A stretch of 64,000 bases of DNA from assembly GCF_008065375.1 (NCBI RefSeq), contig NZ_VJYI01000035.1:18635-82634 (forward strand). Direction: 5' to 3'. Numbering within the stretch: the stretch's first letter is position 1; each line of letters opens with the position of its first letter. Below, piece by piece: positions 61,385-64,000 of the stretch. This DNA is from Nonomuraea sp. SYSU D8015 (GTDB taxonomy: Bacteria > Actinomycetota > Actinomycetes > Streptosporangiales > Streptosporangiaceae). The translations under genes and the position numbers were made by a program. The notes below the pieces were generated by a model that did no database searches, was not told the origin of the DNA, and was given only the letters and a program-made list of their open reading frames with translations.

Positions 61385-61422
61385 CGAGGTGACGGCACGC
61401 GCGCCGCCGTACCGTCACCTCG
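61385..61422 (-). promoter_or_regulatory. Hairpin between peptide gene and MFS gene
   Basis: CGAGGTGACGG and CCGTCACCTCG pair perfectly (11 bases) around a 16-base GC-rich loop. It may be a partial terminator or attenuator, giving more peptide than transporter message. Confidence 0.6.
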
Positions 61423-61435
61423 CGGTCGTCCTGGG

Positions 61436-61561
61436 TCAGGTCCAACCGTTGTCGGGGGCAGCCCACCCGCTGTCGGGGGCGCCCCAGCTGGTGTCGGGAG
61501 CAGACCATCCCTGGTCGGGGGCAGACCATCCGTTGTCAGGGGCGGCAGGCATCCGGCGCAT
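61436..61561 (-). CDS. 41-residue peptide of five Trp-containing heptad repeats
   Basis: ATG at 61561 preceded by a perfect AAGGAGG site six bases upstream. After MRRMPA come five in-frame heptads: APDNGWS, APDQGWS, APDTSWG, APDSGWA, APDNGWT, then TGA. Codons for A, P and G vary synonymously among copies while A, P, D and W are invariant, which argues that the peptide itself is selected. No signal peptide. Flanked by an AraC regulator upstream and a hairpin plus MFS exporter downstream. Could be a multi-core precursor peptide, a secreted signal, or a Trp-rich leader controlling the transporter; no maturase gene is seen. Not a family I know. Confidence 0.75.
   Translation of the reverse strand: MRRMPAAPDNGWSAPDQGWSAPDTSWGAPDSGWAAPDNGWT
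61439..61543 (-). repeat. Five tandem 21-base repeats inside the peptide gene
   Basis: Period 21 bases, each encoding APDxxWx. Copies differ mostly at third codon positions and at the variable residue. Confidence 0.85.
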
Positions 61562-61718
61562 CAGAACCTCCTTCCGGTCTTCGATCGGGCTCGTCCGCCG
61601 CGACGGCATCCGAGCACAGTTCTTGGGTCCGGTATGACTGATCAACACCTATGAAAGCGTCTCCGTCGAGCCCGCCGTTGCCTCCCGGCGCACGCCTCTT
61701 GCCTGTTCGCGCAGACCC

Positions 61719-62705
61719 TCAACGCTCGTCGGTCAGCTCCTGCCGATGGCGGCGGTACGCCGCGGGCGGCACGCCGTAGGCGGCACGGAAGGCACGGGTG
61801 AAGTGGGAGGCGCTGACGAAGCCCCATCGGGCGCCCACCACGCCGACCGCCACGCTGTCCTGCGCCGGATCGGCGAGGTCCCGGCGGCAGCGCTCGAGCC
61901 GGCGACGGCGGATCCAGTCCGCCACGCCGGTCCCCTGCTCCTGGAAGAGCGCCTGCAGGGAGCGGACCGAAAGGTGGTGCGCCGCGGCCAACGTCGCAGG
62001 GGACAAATCCGGGCGGGCGAGGTTCTGCTCGATGAAGGACTGGATGCGCAGGAGCAAGACCCGTCGCGGGTCGTGAAGCGGCGCGGCCGGGGCGACGTCC
62101 AGTTCGTGGGCCAGCAGGGCGGCGACCAGGTCGATGATGATCGCGGCGAGCCGGACGGCGTCGGCCGGCGTGTACTCGTCCGGCTGTGCCATGAGCCGGC
62201 AGAGGAGTCCCGCTAGCAGCGCGCCGATGCCTTCGTCGCCGGACAGACGAACAGCGAGCAGTCGATCCACGGCAGAGGTGGGAAGCGGCAGGGCGGTGTG
62301 CGGGAACTGCGCGATCAGTCCTTCCGACGTGCTCCCGTCGGCCACGGTCCAGGCGTGGAACGTGCGGGAGGCGTCGTACACCATGAGATCACCCCGTCCC
62401 AGAGCGCACTCGCGGCGTTCCTGGTGCATCCCAGAGCGGCCGCGGAGGGTCAGTGAGAGCTGGTACAGGCCGGGGTCGGACTGGCGTATGCGCCGCGGCG
62501 TGCGCCGTGCCTCGAAGGAGTCGCACCTCACGTGCGACACCTGGAGCAGGCCCAGATCCACCACCTTCATCTCGGCCTGGAAGTCGGCGGCCCGATCGCT
62601 GGAGGCGTCCACGGCGACAACCGACCGCGCCACCGTCTCCCACCAGAAGTCGAACCGCTCGCGCATGGGCACGTCGTCCAGTCGAACCGAGCTCACCAAT
62701 GCCAT
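61719..62705 (-). CDS. AraC-family regulator
   Basis: A 328-residue regulator: N-terminal AraC-binding-like domain (about 20-190; RERFDFWWETVARSVVAVD, GDLMVYDASRTFHAW) and C-terminal double helix-turn-helix (about 225-320; LSVRSLQALFQEQG, GFVSASHFTRAFRAAYGVPPAAYRR). ATG at 62705. A LacI/CRE-like palindrome lies 31 bases upstream. Same strand and upstream of the peptide gene, which it may activate. Confidence 0.92.
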   Translation of the reverse strand: MALVSSVRLDDVPMRERFDFWWETVARSVVAVDASSDRAADFQAEMKVVDLGLLQVSHVRCDSFEARRTPRRIRQSDPGLYQLSLTLRGRSGMHQERRECALGRGDLMVYDASRTFHAWTVADGSTSEGLIAQFPHTALPLPTSAVDRLLAVRLSGDEGIGALLAGLLCRLMAQPDEYTPADAVRLAAIIIDLVAALLAHELDVAPAAPLHDPRRVLLLRIQSFIEQNLARPDLSPATLAAAHHLSVRSLQALFQEQGTGVADWIRRRRLERCRRDLADPAQDSVAVGVVGARWGFVSASHFTRAFRAAYGVPPAAYRRHRQELTDER

Positions 62706-62735
62706 GGGGGCCTCAAGTCAAAGGGATCGTTTCGT

Positions 62736-62751
62736 TGGGAAGCGCTTTCCA
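62736..62751. promoter_or_regulatory. LacI/CRE-like palindrome upstream of AraC gene
   Basis: TGGGAAGC-GCTTTCCA, palindromic at all but one base pair, with the AAGCGCTT core typical of LacI-type operators. Confidence 0.5.
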
Positions 62752-62935
62752 TCATTCATCGCACCGGTTTCACCGTGGTTTCACGCGAAGCCGGGCGTGA
62801 GCAGCATGGGAATGTGGTCGATGTTCACTCTTTCCTGTCCGGAGTTTGCGCATTCTCCTTGATTTCATTCGCCCTGCCTCCCCCTTCACACCGGGCCTGG
62901 CGTCTTGGGTGCCGATGTCCTATATCACTGCAGGT

Positions 62936-63052
62936 ATGGCTGATGCCGAGGGCACAGGCAGCACTGTGCCGGCGATGGCCACTGCGATGGTGGCCGCCGA
63001 CTTGCGGGCGGTACGGAATGCGTTTGGTTTTCGCGCGTGTGCTCCGTCTTGA
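62936..63052 (+). CDS. Doubtful 38-residue open frame
   Basis: ATG after a weak GCAGGT site; MADAEGTGSTVPAMATAMVA then DLRAVRNAFGFRACAPS. Composition is plausible for protein, but there is no family, no strong ribosome site and no supporting neighbour. Listed because the region is otherwise empty. Confidence 0.2.
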   Translation: MADAEGTGSTVPAMATAMVAADLRAVRNAFGFRACAPS

Positions 63053-63173
63053 GTCCTCGTTTGTTCAGCTCAATTGGAACTGCTGAACAAACAACTCTGC
63101 CGACGTGCTTCAGCCGATCCTCCAGCTGGCGCGTTGACGAAACGTTGCAGTTGCGTGCAAGGTGACGTGCGGG

Positions 63174-63920
63174 GTGTCGAAAGTGGATTTGCGATTACTC
63201 GGCCTGCCGACCTTGGAGGTGGGAAGCCGGGTCTTCCGGCTGGGCACTCCCAAACAGCTGGTTGTGGTTGCGTCCCTGGCGTTGTCGCCGGGCCGTCCGC
63301 TGCCCGTGGAGACGCTGATCTTCCGCTTGTGGAGTGACGCGCCTCCTGGCGAGGCCAGAGCCGGCATCCGGACTTATGTAGCGCGGTTGCGGCAGACCCT
63401 CCGGCAAGCGGGAGAGGAGATCGAGTTATCGCGTGCCGGTGGCGGGCACGTGCTCCAGCTTCCGGATCAGGCGGTGGATCTGCACAGGTTCCGGGCTCTG
63501 GCTGGTCGTGCTCGGACAGCGGTCGAGGCCGGCGAAGACGAGGCGGCGGTCAAGCTGCTGGAAGAAGCGCTGGCTCTGTGGCGTGGCGAGCCGCTGGCCG
63601 GCATACCAGGAGGCTGGGCCGGACGCGTCCGGGAAGGGCTGGCTCGGGAGTACCTCGTGGCCCGCGTGGTGTATCGGGACGTGCGTACTCAACTCGCCGA
63701 GGAACTGGGCGTAGAGCCCGGAGCGGAGCTGAGGCGCGTGCACCAGATGATCCTGACCGATGAGGGCACGCCGGACACCACCGCGCCCTCCCGCCCCACG
63801 TATAGAGTGACGCCCCGGCAGCTCCCTCCCGATGTCACCGATTTCGTCGGCCGGGACGCCGAGATCGCCCAACTGGACGAACTGAGGTGCCCCGGATCTT
63901 CCGGACAGGTCCCCAACTAA
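63174..63920 (+). pseudogene. SARP/AfsR-type regulator interrupted by an IS3-family element
   Basis: N-terminal OmpR-type winged helix (residues ~2-95: LRLLGLPTLEVGSRVF, TLIFRLWSD, RAGIRTYVARLRQTLR) and bacterial transcriptional activator domain (~100-215; ALWRGEPLAG, REGLAREYLVARVVYRDVR, LGVEPGAELRRVHQ). An NB-ARC-type linker begins (TDFVGRDAEIAQLDEL) and is cut after codon 238; ten codons from the IS end follow before a stop. The AfsR-like ATPase part should lie beyond the insertion. GTG at 63174 follows AAGGTGA; 63162 is an alternative. The truncated product would keep the DNA-binding and BTAD parts. Confidence 0.8.
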
Positions 63921-64000
63921 GGTTCAGGGAGAACCGGAAGGGAAGGCTGTGGCGGGGCGTAACCGACGATTCAGCCAGGAGTTCAAGGACGAAGCGGTCC
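63888..64000 (+). mobile_element. IS3-family insertion sequence, left end
   Basis: A TG-starting terminal sequence (TGCCCCGGATCTTCCGGACA) with an internal TCCGGA palindrome begins exactly where the SARP protein loses homology. A transposase OrfA start follows 61 bases later. The right end is outside the window. Confidence 0.75.
63949..64000 (+). CDS. IS3-family transposase OrfA, N-terminal fragment
   Basis: GTG start with GGAAGG upstream; the visible residues AGRNRRFSQEFKDEAV match the beginning of the helix-turn-helix OrfA protein (RRxFSxEFKxEAV). The rest is outside the window. Confidence 0.8.
   Translation, partial: MAGRNRRFSQEFKDEAV

Larger units (their letters stand above)
62706..63173. 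other. Intergenic stretch between AraC and SARP genes
   Basis: Apart from the palindrome at 62736 and a doubtful 38-codon frame at 62936, nothing is recognised. Its composition is more AT-rich than usual here. TTGACG at 63134 and the dyad TTGCA-GTTGCG-TGCAA near 63145 belong to the SARP promoter region. Confidence 0.5.

Noticed and set aside
61439..61543. Tandem 21-base repeats considered as a CRISPR array or minisatellite
   Set aside because: Units abut without spacers and stay in frame with amino-acid conservation; they are coding repeats.
60108..62705. RiPP maturase (radical SAM, ATP-grasp, YcaO, P450) near the heptad peptide
   Set aside because: No such gene is in the visible neighbourhood; only AraC and MFS flank it, so a standard RiPP claim is not made.
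1..64000. tRNA, rRNA, CRISPR, phage attachment site or plasmid origin
   Set aside because: Nothing with the needed structure or motif was recognised by eye; a dedicated RNA search could change this.

Overview
The window is a chromosomal segment of a high-GC filamentous actinomycete. The very GC-rich codons, frequent GTG/TTG starts, leaderless promoters, a SARP/AfsR-type regulator, class F sortases, an IdeR-type repressor, a WXG100-like pair with a YbaB protein, and a mycothiol-type DinB protein all point there. The gene set resembles Streptosporangiaceae such as Nonomuraea, but that genus call is inference. No rRNA, tRNA or CRISPR array was recognised.

Bases 1-10,400: the tail of a methyltransferase; a sugar ABC importer operon read leftward under two DasR-like palindromes; a large acyl-CoA dehydrogenase; an APC amino-acid permease divergent from its likely Lrp/AsnC regulator; a secreted beta-lactamase-fold hydrolase; a 46-residue cationic proline-rich peptide with its own ribosome site and terminator; and a thiolase. 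Bases 10,400-16,500: two tandem modules, each an exported anchored protein followed by a class F sortase, flanked by the thiolase and a second acyl-CoA dehydrogenase whose upstream regions share one palindromic operator.

Bases 16,500-32,700 are mostly housekeeping and regulation: a divergent MarR pair on apparently leaderless back-to-back promoters, a PAS-GAF-SpoIIE-ATPase phosphatase, IdeR, a UdgX-type uracil-DNA glycosylase, pdxH, citrate synthase, serC, a rhomboid protease, enoyl-CoA hydratase and SDR genes, a STAS anti-sigma antagonist, and a cobalt/nickel ECF importer (cbiM-cbiQ-cbiO). Bases 32,700-48,700: a glycosyltransferase, a cluster of small proteins including a ClpX-type zinc finger, two methyltransferases, GNAT, a secreted TAP-family peptidase, a transglutaminase pseudogene, a cation/proton antiporter, a NarL-type two-component system and an ABC/FtsX exporter.

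Bases 48,700-64,000 are accessory: a two-gene polysaccharide-degradation operon (GH28-like beta-helix plus alginate-lyase-like protein) under a LacI-type operator; a TPR protein and a WXG100-like pair facing a YbaB protein; a DinB / pseudo-proline-iminopeptidase / nucleotidyltransferase operon; and a locus with an AraC regulator, a 41-residue peptide made of five Trp-containing heptad repeats, a hairpin and an MFS exporter. The right edge holds a SARP/AfsR regulator interrupted by an IS3-family element. The heptad-repeat peptide locus is the best candidate for an undescribed system; the proline-rich peptide and the sortase/substrate modules follow.
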